The notes under the pieces were generated by a model. It saw nothing but the letters and a program-made list of their open reading frames with translations, made no database searches and had not been told where the DNA came from. Of a DNA stretch of 64,000 bases, positions 27,202-37,334 are shown piece by piece. Within the stretch, counting starts at the first letter, position 1, and the number at the start of each line of letters is the position of its first letter. This DNA comes from Limimaricola cinnabarinus LL-001 (GTDB lineage: Bacteria; Pseudomonadota; Alphaproteobacteria; Rhodobacterales; Rhodobacteraceae), in the NCBI RefSeq assembly GCF_000466965.1, contig NZ_BATB01000007.1, positions 1 to 64,000 of the forward strand, given 5' to 3'. The position numbers were made by a program, and so were the translations under genes.

Positions 27202-28485
27202 TCAGCGGCGCCGCTCGAGCCAGCCCGCGAGCTGCCCGCGCAGCGTCTCGGCGAGATCCTCGTCCTCGATCTCGGCCAAAGCCTCGGCGACGAAAGCCAG
27301 AACCAGCAGGTCCTGCGCCTTGTCCTCGGGGATGCCGCGCGACTTCAGGTAGAACAGCGCCGTGTCGTCGATGGCACCCGAGGTCGAGCCGTGGCTGCAC
27401 TGCACGTCGTCGGCATAGATTTCCAGCTCTGGCTTGGCGAGGAAGTTGGCGTCCTCGTCCAGAAGCAGCGACTGGCTGATCTGGTAGCCATCGGTCTTCT
27501 GTGCACCGGGCTCGACCAGGATCTTGCCCTGGAACACGCCGGTGGCGCCGTTGCGCAGCACCTTCTTGAACACCTGACGGCTTTCGCAGTTCACCGCGTC
27601 ATGGGTGACGAAGACCGTATCGTCGTGGTGGAAATCGCGTCCGTCGCCAAGCGCTGCCCCCGCCACATGCGCCACCGCATCGTCGCCCTTGAGCGTGATG
27701 ATCACCTCGTTGCGGGTCATCATGCCGTTGAGCGAGAGCGTGAAGCTCTTGAAGGTGCTCTCCTCGCCAAGCCGGGCAAAGACATGTGTGGCCGCCCGGC
27801 GCTCATGGTCACGGCCCTGCATGCGGACATGGTGGAACGCGCCGCGATCGGCGATGTCCACTTCCATGCCGGTGTTGAGCCGCGCCGCGCCGACACCGCT
27901 TTCGAGCAGCGTCAGCTCGGCGCCGTCCTCTACGCGCACCATGTGACGCAGCACCGCCTCGGCCCGGTCGTCCGAGCGGCGGTAATCGAGGTGCACCGGC
28001 TTCGACACTTTGCCGGTCGCGCGCAGGACGATGCCGTCCTCGGCGAAGGCGGTGTTGAAGATCGCCAGCGGACGGTCGACCCGGTTCTGGCCCGCCGCCT
28101 CAAGAACGCCAAGCAAGCCTTTGATCCAATGGATATCCTTGGTCACGGCATCCGAGAAGCGCTCGATCTCGAGGTTCTCCTGCGCGAGGTCGTCCGAGGC
28201 CTCGGCGTCGAACACGCCGTCGGTGAAGACGACGCGCAGCACCTCGGTGTCCTCGAAGCCCGGCGCGTCGAGGGCGATCTCGGCGCGCGGCGTCTCGGGG
28301 GTCAGGAACTCGGCCGGGTTGGTAAAGCGCCAGTATTCGTCGCGGCGATAGGGCAGCCCCATGCCGACAAGGCGGTTGAGCGCGTCATGCCGCGCCTCTC
28401 GCGCCCAAGCCGCGCCGCCTTCGGGGATCGAAAGCCCCGAAAGGCGCGCCTCGGTGGCGTCGGATTTCGCTTTGGGAAGCGCCAT
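27202..28485 (-). CDS. sufD: SufD, Fe-S scaffold subunit
   Basis: This 427-residue beta-helix protein is the SufD partner of SufB and SufC. The start at 28485 has GAGGTG upstream, and the start ATG follows the sufC stop. The conserved core is present: GRDFHHDDTVFVTHD, CESRQVFKKVLRNGATGVFQGKI, and the C-terminal QCSHGSTSGAID with the conserved Cys/His region. SufB, C and D form the ATP-driven scaffold complex on which clusters are built. The neighbouring sufC is frameshifted in this sequence, which would disable the complex if real. Confidence 0.94.
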   Translation of the reverse strand: MALPKAKSDATEARLSGLSIPEGGAAWAREARHDALNRLVGMGLPYRRDEYWRFTNPAEFLTPETPRAEIALDAPGFEDTEVLRVVFTDGVFDAEASDDLAQENLEIERFSDAVTKDIHWIKGLLGVLEAAGQNRVDRPLAIFNTAFAEDGIVLRATGKVSKPVHLDYRRSDDRAEAVLRHMVRVEDGAELTLLESGVGAARLNTGMEVDIADRGAFHHVRMQGRDHERRAATHVFARLGEESTFKSFTLSLNGMMTRNEVIITLKGDDAVAHVAGAALGDGRDFHHDDTVFVTHDAVNCESRQVFKKVLRNGATGVFQGKILVEPGAQKTDGYQISQSLLLDEDANFLAKPELEIYADDVQCSHGSTSGAIDDTALFYLKSRGIPEDKAQDLLVLAFVAEALAEIEDEDLAETLRGQLAGWLERRR

Positions 28486-28501
28486 TACTGCACCTCGTCC
28501 A

Positions 28502-29238
<737 letters not shown>

Positions 29239-29255
29239 CTATTTCTCCTTCCGCA

Positions 29256-29855
29256 TCACTTCCTGCGGGTGAATGTCTCTAGGATCCAGGTCAGGTCGTC
29301 TGCCGGGATCGATGTGGGATCGAGGGCGAACTCGGCCATGCGGCCATGCATCGCCACCGGGGCGCCGTAGCGTTCGACCTCGTGGTAGATCGGCCGCCCG
29401 GCATAATCGTCGAAGAACAACCGCACCGGACGCGTGATCCGGAACAGCGTGGTCAGAAAGCACGCCGCACGGAACCGCCCATCGACCAGAACCACGTCGG
29501 GATGGACGAAATCGTCCCGGTCCCAGACGGTCGTCGGGTAGCGGTGAAACCGCCGCCAAGTCGAAGCCTCGTCCGCCGGCTGGCCCCACTTGCCCGTGGG
29601 GCCGATATCGCCGTGATGCAGATGCACCGTGGCCTCCGGAGGGCTGGCCTCGAACCAGCGGGTCAGCTCCGCGATATAAGCGCGGTCGCTTTCCACGGCG
29701 AAGACGGTCCGACCCGGCAGCAGCGCCGCCATCGCGGTTGAACCGCCAGAGCCGTATTCGAGGATCGTGGTCGCACCCTCATAGGCCGCGCCAAGGGCGC
29801 GGGCCTCCGCCTCCGCCTCCGGAAAGGCGAAGTCCGGGGGCGCGACCAGATCCAT
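29256..29855 (-). CDS. SAM-dependent methyltransferase-like protein in suf operon
   Basis: This 199-residue protein has a Rossmann-type N-terminus (ILEYGSGGSTAMAALL, VFAVESDRAYIAELT) that resembles class I SAM-dependent methyltransferases. It also has VVLVDGRFRAACFLTTLF, which occurs in class I methyltransferase-like proteins of unknown function. The stop codon of sufB overlaps its start by one base and sufC follows 17 bp later, so it is embedded in the Fe-S operon. Whether it methylates a Suf component, a small molecule or nothing is unknown. Confidence 0.72.
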   Translation of the reverse strand: MDLVAPPDFAFPEAEAEARALGAAYEGATTILEYGSGGSTAMAALLPGRTVFAVESDRAYIAELTRWFEASPPEATVHLHHGDIGPTGKWGQPADEASTWRRFHRYPTTVWDRDDFVHPDVVLVDGRFRAACFLTTLFRITRPVRLFFDDYAGRPIYHEVERYGAPVAMHGRMAEFALDPTSIPADDLTWILETFTRRK

Positions 29856-31390
29856 CAGCCGACCGAGCCTTCGAGCGAGATCGCGACGAGGCTTTGGGCC
29901 TCCATGGCGAACTCCATCGGCAGCGCCTGCAGGACCTCCTTGCAGAAGCCGTTGACCACGAGGGCCACCGCCTCCTCTTCGTCCATGCCGCGCTGGCGGC
30001 AGTAGAACAGCTGCTCGTCATCGACCTTCGAGGTGGTCGCCTCGTGCTCGACGCGAGACGAGTTGTTCTTGACCTCGATATAGGGGACGGTGTGCGCCCC
30101 GCATTTGTCGCCGATCAGAAGGCTGTCGCACTGCGTGTAGTTGCGGCTTTCCTTGGCCTTGGGGTGCATCGAGACGAGGCCGCGATAGGTATTCTGCGCC
30201 TGACCGGCCGAGATACCCTTGGAGACGATGCGCGACTTGGTGCGCTTGCCCAAATGAACCATCTTGGTGCCGGTGTCGGCCTGCTGGTGGTTGTTGGCGA
30301 TGGCGATCGAATAGAACTCGCCCTGGCTGTCGTCGCCGCGCAGGATGCAGGACGGGTACTTCCACGTCACGGCGGAGCCGGTCTCGACCTGGGTCCACAT
30401 CACCTTGGCCCGGTCGCCGCGGCAATCGGCCCGCTTGGTGACGAAGTTGTAGATGCCGCCCTTGCCGTCCTCGTCGCCCGGATACCAGTTCTGCACCGTG
30501 GAATATTTCACCTCGGCGTCTTCCTCGACGATGATCTCGACCACGGCGGCGTGCAGCTGCGCCACGTCGCGCTTGGGCGCGGTGCAGCCTTCGAGATAGG
30601 ACACGTAGGAGCCCTTGTCGGCGATGATCAGCGTCCGCTCGAACTGGCCGGTGTTCTCGGCATTGATGCGGAAATAGGTCGACAGCTCCATCGGGCAGCG
30701 CACGCCCGGCGGCACGTAGACGAAGGAGCCATCCGAGAAGACGGCCGAGTTCAGCGTGGCGTAGAAGTTGTCGGATTGCGGCACCACGGTGCCGAGATAC
30801 TTCTTCACCAGCTCGGGATGCTCGCGGATCGCCTCCGAGATCGAGCAGAAGATCACGCCCGCCTTCTTCAGCTCAGCCTGAAAGGTCGTGCCGACCGAAA
30901 CGCTGTCGAATACGGCGTCCACGGCCACCTTGCGCTCACCATCGGCGGGCATGGCCTCGGCGCCCTCGACACCGGCGAGGATCATCTGCTCTTTCAGCGG
31001 AATGCCGAGCTTCTTGTAGGTTTCCAGAAGCTTGGGATCGACCTCGTCGAGCGATTTGGGCTTCACTTCCATGCTCTTGGGGCGGGCATAGTAGAAGATG
31101 TCCTGAAAATCGATCGGTGCGTATTTCACCATCGACCAGTTCGGCTCGTCGAGCTGCTCCCAGCGGGCAAAGGCCTGCAGACGCCATTCGGTCATCCACT
31201 CGGGCTCTTCGTTCTTTTCCGAGATCAGCTTGACGATGTCGGTGTTCACGCCCTTGGGGGCGTAATCCATCTCGATCTCGGTGTTCCAGCCGTGCTTGTA
31301 GGCGCCCGACAGCTTCGCCACGGCATCGACCGTATCCTGGTCGACGCCTTCCTTGGCTTCGTTGGTCATGTCCTTTTCGAGGATCGCCAT
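29855..31390 (-). CDS. sufB: SufB, Fe-S scaffold subunit
   Basis: This 511-residue beta-helix protein is the main scaffold subunit. Typical segments are [40 protein letters not shown] with the conserved Cys following ([10 protein letters not shown]), and the C-terminal [20 protein letters not shown]. The ATG at 31390 is about 19 bp after the stop of the preceding cysteine desulfurase gene. SufB receives sulfur from SufS and assembles clusters with SufC and SufD. The sequence is intact and highly conserved. Confidence 0.96.
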   Translation of the reverse strand: MAILEKDMTNEAKEGVDQDTVDAVAKLSGAYKHGWNTEIEMDYAPKGVNTDIVKLISEKNEEPEWMTEWRLQAFARWEQLDEPNWSMVKYAPIDFQDIFYYARPKSMEVKPKSLDEVDPKLLETYKKLGIPLKEQMILAGVEGAEAMPADGERKVAVDAVFDSVSVGTTFQAELKKAGVIFCSISEAIREHPELVKKYLGTVVPQSDNFYATLNSAVFSDGSFVYVPPGVRCPMELSTYFRINAENTGQFERTLIIADKGSYVSYLEGCTAPKRDVAQLHAAVVEIIVEEDAEVKYSTVQNWYPGDEDGKGGIYNFVTKRADCRGDRAKVMWTQVETGSAVTWKYPSCILRGDDSQGEFYSIAIANNHQQADTGTKMVHLGKRTKSRIVSKGISAGQAQNTYRGLVSMHPKAKESRNYTQCDSLLIGDKCGAHTVPYIEVKNNSSRVEHEATTSKVDDEQLFYCRQRGMDEEEAVALVVNGFCKEVLQALPMEFAMEAQSLVAISLEGSVG

Positions 31391-31409
31391 GACGGTCTCC
31401 TTTTGTCAC

Positions 31410-32453
31410 TCACGCCGCGCGGGCGCGCATTTTCCTGTAGGCCGAACTCCAGGCATCCGCGAAACGCATCACCTGTTCTTCGGTCGTCTCTACTCCGAGC
31501 GAGACGCGGATCGCGGATTGCGCGACGTCGCTCTCGTATCCCATGGCGGTCAGCACCCGACTGGCGCGGACCTTGCCGCTCGAACAGGCCGATCCGGCGG
31601 AAATCGCGATGCCGGCGAGGTCCATCGCCATCACCTGCGTCTCGCCCTTCCAGCCAGCGGCGGCAAAGCAGCTCGTGTTGGGCAGGCGTGCAGCGCCCCT
31701 GCCGGCAAAGATAAGATCTGGTGCGGCGTTTTCCACCGCCTGCTCCATCCTGTCGCGCAGAGTTTTCACGCGGCTCCAGATGCCCTTTCCGAGGTCGCGC
31801 TGCGCCGCGCGGGCCGCTGCCGCCATCCCGGCGATGCCGATCACGTTCTCGGTCCCGGCGCGGCGGCCCATCTCCTGCCCGCCCCCCCTGATCCGCGCGG
31901 CAAGGTCGGTGCCGCGTCTGAGGATCAGCACGCCGACCCCCTTGGGCCCGCCGAACTTGTGGGCCGAGAGGATCGCCATGTCGAGGCCGGACCAGTCGAA
32001 GGCGAAGGGCACGCGCCCGAAGCCCTGCGTGATGTCCGACACCGCCAGCCCTTGGGGCAGCGACTGGATCACGCCGGTCTCGGAATTGGCGAGCTGCAGC
32101 ACCGACCGGGCCGGTTCGGCCACCGTGACACCGCCCTGCCCATCGACCGGCAGCGCGTCCGACACCCATGCGGCCACGGCGTCATGTTCGACCGCCGCAC
32201 CGTCGAGCCCGCGCCCGTCGAGCGCCAGCGCCGCGGCCTCGGTCGCCCCCGATACGAAGACGATGTCGGCCGAGGCCGCGCCCGCCGCTTCGGCGATCTC
32301 GGCGCGCGCGCGCTCGATCACGGCCTTGGCGGCGCGGCCCTCGGCGTGGACCGAGGACGGGTTGCCGGTGACGTCCATCGTCGCGATCATCGCCTCGCGG
32401 GCCTCCGGCCTGAGCGGCGCGGTGGCGTTGTGGTCTAGGTAGATCCGGCTCAT
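31410..32453 (-). CDS. Cysteine desulfurase, IscS/NifS type (group I)
   Basis: This 347-residue PLP enzyme starts at 32453 (MSRIYLDHNATAPLRPEA). PLP-binding Lys is in ILSAHKFGGPKGVG and the catalytic Cys is in AISAGSACSSGKVRAS, the long-loop group I motif. It is distinct from SufS (group II) at the other end of the operon, so one operon encodes both types. It overlaps iscR by 4 bp. It probably supplies sulfur to SufB or to other acceptors; alternatively it serves tRNA thiolation. It is shorter than E. coli IscS (404 residues). Confidence 0.9.
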   Translation of the reverse strand: MSRIYLDHNATAPLRPEAREAMIATMDVTGNPSSVHAEGRAAKAVIERARAEIAEAAGAASADIVFVSGATEAAALALDGRGLDGAAVEHDAVAAWVSDALPVDGQGGVTVAEPARSVLQLANSETGVIQSLPQGLAVSDITQGFGRVPFAFDWSGLDMAILSAHKFGGPKGVGVLILRRGTDLAARIRGGGQEMGRRAGTENVIGIAGMAAAARAAQRDLGKGIWSRVKTLRDRMEQAVENAAPDLIFAGRGAARLPNTSCFAAAGWKGETQVMAMDLAGIAISAGSACSSGKVRASRVLTAMGYESDVAQSAIRVSLGVETTEEQVMRFADAWSSAYRKMRARAA

Positions 32454-32908
32454 TCGTCCACCACATGAAACAGCGTCGGCACGGCCGGGCACGGGGCGAG
32501 CCCGTTGCCGGTCACATCCGACAGGCGGGTCTGGTGCAAAAACACGTAGACATGCGCCGAGAGTCCCTCCCAAAGCCGGTTGGTGAGGGATTGCGCCCTG
32601 CTGCCCGACGCGCCGCCCGAGACACCCGCGCCCTTGTGCATCGCGCTGACGGTTTCATCGACCGCGCCGAGGATCTCGGCCACCCGGATCTCGGAGGCGG
32701 GCCGCGCGAGGCGGTAGCCGCCGCCCGGACCACGTACGCTGTCGACGAGACCGTCGCGGCGCAGCTTGACGAAGAGCTGTTCGAGATAGGGCAGTGAAAT
32801 GTCCTGACGCCGGGAGATTTCGCCCAGCGTCACCAGCGCGCCCGGAGGCTGCAGCGCCAGATCGGCCAGCGCCACCATGGCATAACGCCCCTTGGTCGAC
32901 AGCTTCAT
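32450..32908 (-). CDS. iscR: IscR-like Rrf2-family regulator with a single Cys
   Basis: This 152-residue regulator has the Rrf2 winged helix (MKLSTKGRYAMVALADLAL, ISLPYLEQLFVKLRRDGLVDS, VRGPGGGYRLAR). Classical IscR has three Cys that hold a [2Fe-2S] cluster; here only one Cys is present (APCPAV, near residue 140). A single-Cys IscR of this kind has been described in Rhodobacter sphaeroides as an iron regulator. It heads the suf operon and a perfect palindrome overlaps the -10 of its promoter, so autoregulation by iron or Fe-S status is likely. Confidence 0.9.
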   Translation of the reverse strand: MKLSTKGRYAMVALADLALQPPGALVTLGEISRRQDISLPYLEQLFVKLRRDGLVDSVRGPGGGYRLARPASEIRVAEILGAVDETVSAMHKGAGVSGGASGSRAQSLTNRLWEGLSAHVYVFLHQTRLSDVTGNGLAPCPAVPTLFHVVDE

Positions 32909-33013
32909 GGCTCTCCCGCTCCGTTCCGACGCCCGCGTGGGCCATTGTGATTGACGCCGCAAGGGGGTCTGGTTAACTCCCCTACAGCCGCTCCGATGCA
33001 ACCGTCTTCGGAG

Positions 33014-33028
33014 TTAGAACCGTTCTAA
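33014..33028. promoter_or_regulatory. Putative IscR operator (Iron-Rhodo-box type)
   Basis: TTAGAAC-C-GTTCTAA is a perfect 15-bp palindrome, 106-120 bp upstream of iscR. Rhodobacterales iron-responsive genes carry palindromic Iron-Rhodo-boxes attributed to IscR, and this site agrees in form and location. It covers the -10 element of the suf promoter, as expected for a repressor. Confidence 0.7.
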
Positions 33029-33050
33029 GGTGTCCGATGGTTTCTGTCAA
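33022..33050 (-). promoter_or_regulatory. Sigma-70-type promoter of the iscR-suf operon
   Basis: On the minus strand, TTGACA (33045-33050), a 17-bp spacer and TAGAAC (33022-33027) form a good promoter reading into iscR. The -10 lies inside the palindrome at 33014-33028. Confidence 0.6.
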
Positions 33051-33087
33051 GAAACTGTCACACGCACCGCAGCCGCAAGGGACGTCC

Positions 33088-33741
33088 ATGCCCGAAGTCA
33101 TCTTCCCCGGCCCCGAGGGCCGGCTCGAAGGCCGCTACCACCCGCAGAAGGACCGCGATGCGCCGATCGCCATCGTGCTGCATCCGCATCCGCAGTTCGG
33201 CGGCACGATGAACAACCGGGTCGTCTACAACCTGCATTACGCCTTCTACGAGATGGGCTTCACGGTGCTGCGCTTCAACTTCCGCGGCGTCGGACGGAGC
33301 CAGGGCGAATACGACCAGGGTATCGGCGAGCTTTCGGATGCGGCCTCCGCGCTCGATTATCTCCAGTCGATGAACAACAATGCCAAGCATTGCTGGGTCG
33401 CGGGTTTTTCCTTCGGCGCGTGGATCGGCATGCAGCTTCTTATGCGCCGTCCCGAAATCACCGGCTTCGTGTCGGTGGCGCCGCTGGCCAACATGTACGA
33501 CTTTTCGTTCCTTGCGCCCTGCCCTTCGTCGGGCCTGATCATCAACGGCTCTGCCGACCGCGTGGCGCCGCCCGCCGATACGGTGGGCCTCGTGAACAAG
33601 CTGCACGACCAGAAGGGCATCACCATCACCCACGAGGTGGTCGAGGGCGCCGGGCACTTCTTCGAAGACCCGCACATGGACACGCTGATCGGCTCGGTGA
33701 AGGGCTATGTCGGCCGTCGCCTGACCGAGAACACCCGCTGA
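33088..33741 (+). CDS. Alpha/beta hydrolase
   Basis: This 217-residue hydrolase starts at 33088 with AAGGGA upstream. It shows an oxyanion region (LHPHPQFGGTMNN), the fold motif LRFNFRGVGRSQGEYD, a nucleophile elbow GFSFGAW with Ser, an Asp strand (IINGSADRVAPP) and the terminal His (EGAGHFFEDP). It is close to the CocE/OsmC-like short 'alpha/beta hydrolase' proteins found next to HD-domain genes in Rhodobacterales. Substrate unknown. It is divergent from the suf operon and overlaps the next gene by one base. Confidence 0.82.
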   Translation: MPEVIFPGPEGRLEGRYHPQKDRDAPIAIVLHPHPQFGGTMNNRVVYNLHYAFYEMGFTVLRFNFRGVGRSQGEYDQGIGELSDAASALDYLQSMNNNAKHCWVAGFSFGAWIGMQLLMRRPEITGFVSVAPLANMYDFSFLAPCPSSGLIINGSADRVAPPADTVGLVNKLHDQKGITITHEVVEGAGHFFEDPHMDTLIGSVKGYVGRRLTENTR

Positions 33742-33962
33742 TGGGCATCACCGAGGATCTCGCCGACGCGCTCGCGCGCGACGTCATCGCCGCTGCGGAA
33801 AAGCTGGGCGATGACGAGGTGATTTCCGAGGTGTCCGAGGCGCTCGGCGCGTCCTCGACGACGACGCAGGAAGCGTTCCTGACGATGGTGCGGGTGCGGC
33901 TCGCCGAACAGCGCGCGCGGCGGCTTCTCGACGAGAGGCTGCGCCAGGGCAGTCGGAAATGA
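33741..33962 (+). CDS. Small hypothetical helical protein
   Basis: This 73-residue protein (MGITEDLADALARDV) is entirely helical and charged, with no signal, Cys or known motif. It overlaps the hydrolase stop by one base (TGATG) and the following HD-domain gene by 4 bp, so the three form a coupled unit. The coupling and codon use argue that it is real. Function unknown. Confidence 0.7.
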   Translation: MGITEDLADALARDVIAAAEKLGDDEVISEVSEALGASSTTTQEAFLTMVRVRLAEQRARRLLDERLRQGSRK

Positions 33963-34534
33963 GCCGCCTCGACGCGCAGCTGGCGTTCCTCGGTGAGGCG
34001 GACCGCCTGAAATCGGTGCTGCGCGCGACCTCCCTGCACGACCGCTCACGCCGCGAAAACTCGGCCGAGCATAGCTGGCACGTGATGCTGCACGCGCTCG
34101 TCCTCGCCGAACACGCGGCCCGCCCGGTCGACGTCTCCCGCGTGATGACAATGCTGCTGCTGCACGATCTGGTGGAGATCGACGCGGGCGACGCGCCGAT
34201 TCACGGCGGCCACGACCCGGCCGAGCAGGAGGCCAAGGAACAGGCCGCCGCCGACCGTCTCTTTGGCCTGCTGCCGGTCGATCAGCGCGACGCGATGCGC
34301 TTCATCTGGGAAGAGTTCGAGGCCGCCGAAACCGACGACGCCATCTTTGCCAAATCCATCGATCGTGTGCAGCCGGTGCTGTCGAACCTCGCCACCGATG
34401 GCGGCACCTGGCCCGAATACAACGTGACGCCCGAACAGCTGGAAACCCGCGTCGGCGTCAAGGTCGCGCGCGGTGCGCCCGCCGTCTGGTCCGGCCTTCG
34501 CTCGCGCATCGACGCGTGGTTCTCCGGGCGCTGA
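33959..34534 (+). CDS. HD-domain hydrolase (YfbR-like)
   Basis: This 191-residue HD protein has RENSAEHSWHVMLHALVLAEH (first His motif), MLLLHDLVEIDAGD (HD pair) and a C-terminal Asp in FAKSIDRVQPVL. This arrangement matches YfbR/oxetanocin-type HD enzymes, many of which are metal-dependent 5'-nucleotidases or phosphohydrolases. It overlaps the previous small gene by 4 bp and is convergent with the DUF4112 gene. Deoxynucleotide turnover is the family's best-known role; the substrate is not determined here. Confidence 0.85.
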   Translation: MSRLDAQLAFLGEADRLKSVLRATSLHDRSRRENSAEHSWHVMLHALVLAEHAARPVDVSRVMTMLLLHDLVEIDAGDAPIHGGHDPAEQEAKEQAAADRLFGLLPVDQRDAMRFIWEEFEAAETDDAIFAKSIDRVQPVLSNLATDGGTWPEYNVTPEQLETRVGVKVARGAPAVWSGLRSRIDAWFSGR

Positions 34535-34579
34535 GCCTCGCTACTTCACTATTGAAATACTCATGACGCGCCGCCCCGG

Positions 34580-34972
34580 TCAGGCGCGCGGTGTCACATC
34601 GCGCGCCGACGCCACCGCGTCCCGCTCCAGATGCTCGCGCAGGATCGCCGCGTTGCGCAGGTTGGCTTTGAAGCCGAAATCGATGAGATCGCCGATCACC
34701 GGGATCGAGCCCACGACGTAGTCCACGCCCGTGTTGAGCGCCATGCGCCCGATCTTGCGGCGCGGCACCCCGAGCTGATGCGCCCGCCACACCAGCCATG
34801 CCGAGGGCGCGAGCGAAATCGTGTCGCCGACGCCCGGGATCAACCCGAGCAGGCTGTCATAGCCGAACCGAAATCCGAACAGCTTGAAACGCGCATCCAT
34901 CAGATGCGCCATGCGGTCGAGCCGGGCCAGCTCCTCGGCGTGGCGGATGGGTGCGGCGGTGTCTTTCGGCAT
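34580..34972 (-). CDS. DUF4112 membrane-associated protein
   Basis: This 130-residue protein has the DUF4112 signature: ARFKLFGFRFGYDSLLGLIPGVGD followed by VDYVVGSIPVIGDLIDFGFKAN. Two hydrophobic segments probably insert in the membrane. Function is unknown in all members. It stands alone, convergent with the HD-domain gene and divergent from icd. Confidence 0.85.
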   Translation of the reverse strand: MPKDTAAPIRHAEELARLDRMAHLMDARFKLFGFRFGYDSLLGLIPGVGDTISLAPSAWLVWRAHQLGVPRRKIGRMALNTGVDYVVGSIPVIGDLIDFGFKANLRNAAILREHLERDAVASARDVTPRA

Positions 34973-35108
34973 GATCTGGCTCCTTTAGCTGCCTCAACAC
35001 GTGAAACTGCGCGAAGTTCGATCGTATACGAGTGTATGCCGCCTTCCAAACCGGCGCGAGACACGTTATGCCCCGCGACGAGACAGCATAACAAACGCGG
35101 AGGCCCCC

Positions 35109-36320
35109 GTGACCAAGATCAAAGTCGAAAATCCGGTCGTCGAGCTCGACGGCGACGAGATGACCCGGATCATCTGGGACTTCATCAAGCAGAAACTGAT
35201 CCTGCCCTATCTTGACATCGACCTGAAATATTACGACCTCGGCATCGAGGCACGCGACGAGACCGACGACCAGATCACGGTCGACGCGGCCCATGCGATC
35301 CAGAAATACGGCGTCGGCGTCAAATGCGCGACGATCACCCCCGACGAGGCCCGCGTCGAGGAGTTCGGCCTCAAGCGGATGTACCGTTCGCCCAACGGCA
35401 CGATCCGCAACATCCTCGGCGGCGTCATCTTCCGCGAGCCGATCATCTGCCGCAACGTGCCGCGCCTCGTGCCGGGCTGGACCCAGCCGATCGTCGTCGG
35501 CCGTCACGCCTTTGGCGACCAGTACCGCGCCACCGACTTCCGCTTTCCGGGCAAGGGCAAGCTGACGATCAAGTTCGTCGGCGAGGATGGCGAAACCATC
35601 GAGAAGGAGGTGTTCGATGCGCCCTCCTCCGGCGTCACCATGGCGATGTACAACCTCGACGATTCGATCCGCGACTTCGCCCGCGCCTCGATGAACTACG
35701 GCCTCGCCCGCGGCTGGCCGGTGTACCTCTCGACCAAGAACACGATCCTCAAGGCCTATGACGGCCGCTTCAAGGACCTGTTCCAGGAGGTGTTCGACGC
35801 CGAGTTCGCCGAAGACTTCAAGAAGGCCGGCATCACCTATGAGCATCGCCTGATCGACGACATGGTCGCGGCGGCGATGAAGTGGTCTGGCGGCTATGTC
35901 TGGGCCTGCAAGAACTACGATGGCGACGTGCAGTCCGACACCGTGGCGCAGGGCTTCGGCAGCTTGGGCCTGATGACCTCGCAGCTGATGACCCCGGACG
36001 GCAAGATCGTCGAGGCCGAGGCCGCGCATGGCACCGTGACGCGTCACTTCCGCCAGCACCAGAAGGGCGAGCAGACCTCGACCAACTCGATCGCCTCGAT
36101 CTACGCCTGGACCGGCGGTCTCAAGCACCGTGCCAAGCTCGATGACAACGCGCAGCTCATGACCTTCGCCGAGACGCTCGAAAAGGTCACCGTGCAGGCG
36201 GTCGAGGACGGTCACATGACCAAGGACCTCGCGCTGCTCGTCGGACCCGATCAGAAGTGGCTTACCACCATGGGCTTCCTCGAGAAGATCGACGAGTATC
36301 TCAACAAGTCGCTCGCCTGA
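35109..36320 (+). CDS. icd: NADP-dependent isocitrate dehydrogenase
   Basis: This 403-residue enzyme starts at a GTG (35109) 5 bases after GGAGG; this is the usual N-terminus [20 protein letters not shown]. It is the homodimeric eukaryote-like IDH class (about 404 residues), with [30 protein letters not shown], and the metal-binding and NADP motifs [15 protein letters not shown] and [10 protein letters not shown]. It converts isocitrate to 2-oxoglutarate in the TCA cycle. Its promoter must lie in the 136 bp shared with the DUF4112 gene. Confidence 0.96.
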   Translation: MTKIKVENPVVELDGDEMTRIIWDFIKQKLILPYLDIDLKYYDLGIEARDETDDQITVDAAHAIQKYGVGVKCATITPDEARVEEFGLKRMYRSPNGTIRNILGGVIFREPIICRNVPRLVPGWTQPIVVGRHAFGDQYRATDFRFPGKGKLTIKFVGEDGETIEKEVFDAPSSGVTMAMYNLDDSIRDFARASMNYGLARGWPVYLSTKNTILKAYDGRFKDLFQEVFDAEFAEDFKKAGITYEHRLIDDMVAAAMKWSGGYVWACKNYDGDVQSDTVAQGFGSLGLMTSQLMTPDGKIVEAEAAHGTVTRHFRQHQKGEQTSTNSIASIYAWTGGLKHRAKLDDNAQLMTFAETLEKVTVQAVEDGHMTKDLALLVGPDQKWLTTMGFLEKIDEYLNKSLA

Positions 36321-36325
36321 GTGCC

Positions 36326-36673
36326 ATGCGCTTTCCGCGCAAATTGATGATGGTGGCGGCGGTCCTGATCGGGGCCGCCGTCCTCGTCTCTGTTGCCCGC
36401 GACCGCTGGGGCGGCGAACGCCTTCCCGTGGCCGATGACTGCATCTCGGCCGTGCGCACCAACCGCTGCGACGTCGATCTCGTAGTGCATGCGGGCGATC
36501 TGGTCAACGGCCGCCGCATCTGGCTGCGGCCCGACCAGGCGCTGCCGCGTGACGCGCAGCCGCCCTTCCACGCCTGCGAACTGCCGAACCTGCCCGTGCA
36601 GATGTCGCATCGGTTCATCCCCGGCGCGCGGGTCTGGGGCTGCGAGCTTCCGCCGCGCCTGCGGGGCGACTGA
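36326..36673 (+). CDS. Small membrane-anchored hypothetical protein
   Basis: This 115-residue protein has an N-terminal membrane helix (MMVAAVLIGAAVLVSVA) and a periplasmic part with four Cys (DDCISAVRTNRCDVD, FHACELPN, WGCELPP), which could form two disulfides. It begins 6 bp after the icd stop and is probably read with it. No family recognised. Confidence 0.6.
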   Translation: MRFPRKLMMVAAVLIGAAVLVSVARDRWGGERLPVADDCISAVRTNRCDVDLVVHAGDLVNGRRIWLRPDQALPRDAQPPFHACELPNLPVQMSHRFIPGARVWGCELPPRLRGD

Positions 36674-36712
36674 CCCCTAGACAGGTCAGAATACCTGCCC
36701 TATGTGACGGAA

Positions 36713-37324
36713 ATGCGCAGCGTCTCTACCCCCACCCGCCACTCCGTCGTCGAGGACCTCCAAGGCCTCGGCATCGGTGTCTTCGCCTGCTCGATCGGGC
36801 TGCATGTCCTGACGCAGGTGGGCCTGATCACCGGCCAGACGGCGGGCATCGCCGTGATCATCTCCTATCTGACAAGCTGGTCCTTCGGCGCGGTATTCTT
36901 CGCGATCAACCTGCCGTTCTACTGGCTGGCCTGGCTGCGGATGGGGCCGGAGTTCACGCTCAAATCGATCATCTCGGTGACGCTGCTCTCGGCCCTGACC
37001 GAGTTTCTGCCAGCGCATTTCGAAATCGTGCGCCTCGACACATGGCTCGGCGCGACCGTGTTCGGCGTGCTCACCGGTCTCGGCCTCTTGGGTGTGTTTC
37101 GCCACAATGGCAGCCTCGGAGGCTTGGGCATCGTGGCGCTCATCGTGCAGGATCGCCTTGGCTTTCGCGCGGGCTACGTGCAGCTTGGGGCCGACGCGAT
37201 GATCTTCGCCACAGCCCTGATGCTGTTCGACACGACCACGGTGCTGTGGTCACTTCTGGGCGCGGTGATCCTCAATACGGTGATCGCGTTCAACCACCGC
37301 CGAGACCGTTACATCGCCACCTGA
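36713..37324 (+). CDS. YitT-family membrane protein
   Basis: This 203-residue protein has five to six helices and the YitT pattern: LITGQTAGIAVIISYLT, FFAINLPFYWLAW, and a glycine-rich TVFGVLTGLGLLGVFRHNGSLGG. The ATG at 36713 is used; a GTG at 36704 is in frame. YitT proteins are of unknown transport function. The C-terminal DUF2179 domain of Bacillus YitT is absent. It is followed 10 bp later by an SMR gene, so the two are likely co-transcribed. Confidence 0.75.
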   Translation: MRSVSTPTRHSVVEDLQGLGIGVFACSIGLHVLTQVGLITGQTAGIAVIISYLTSWSFGAVFFAINLPFYWLAWLRMGPEFTLKSIISVTLLSALTEFLPAHFEIVRLDTWLGATVFGVLTGLGLLGVFRHNGSLGGLGIVALIVQDRLGFRAGYVQLGADAMIFATALMLFDTTTVLWSLLGAVILNTVIAFNHRRDRYIAT

Positions 37325-37334
37325 GGTGCCGCCC

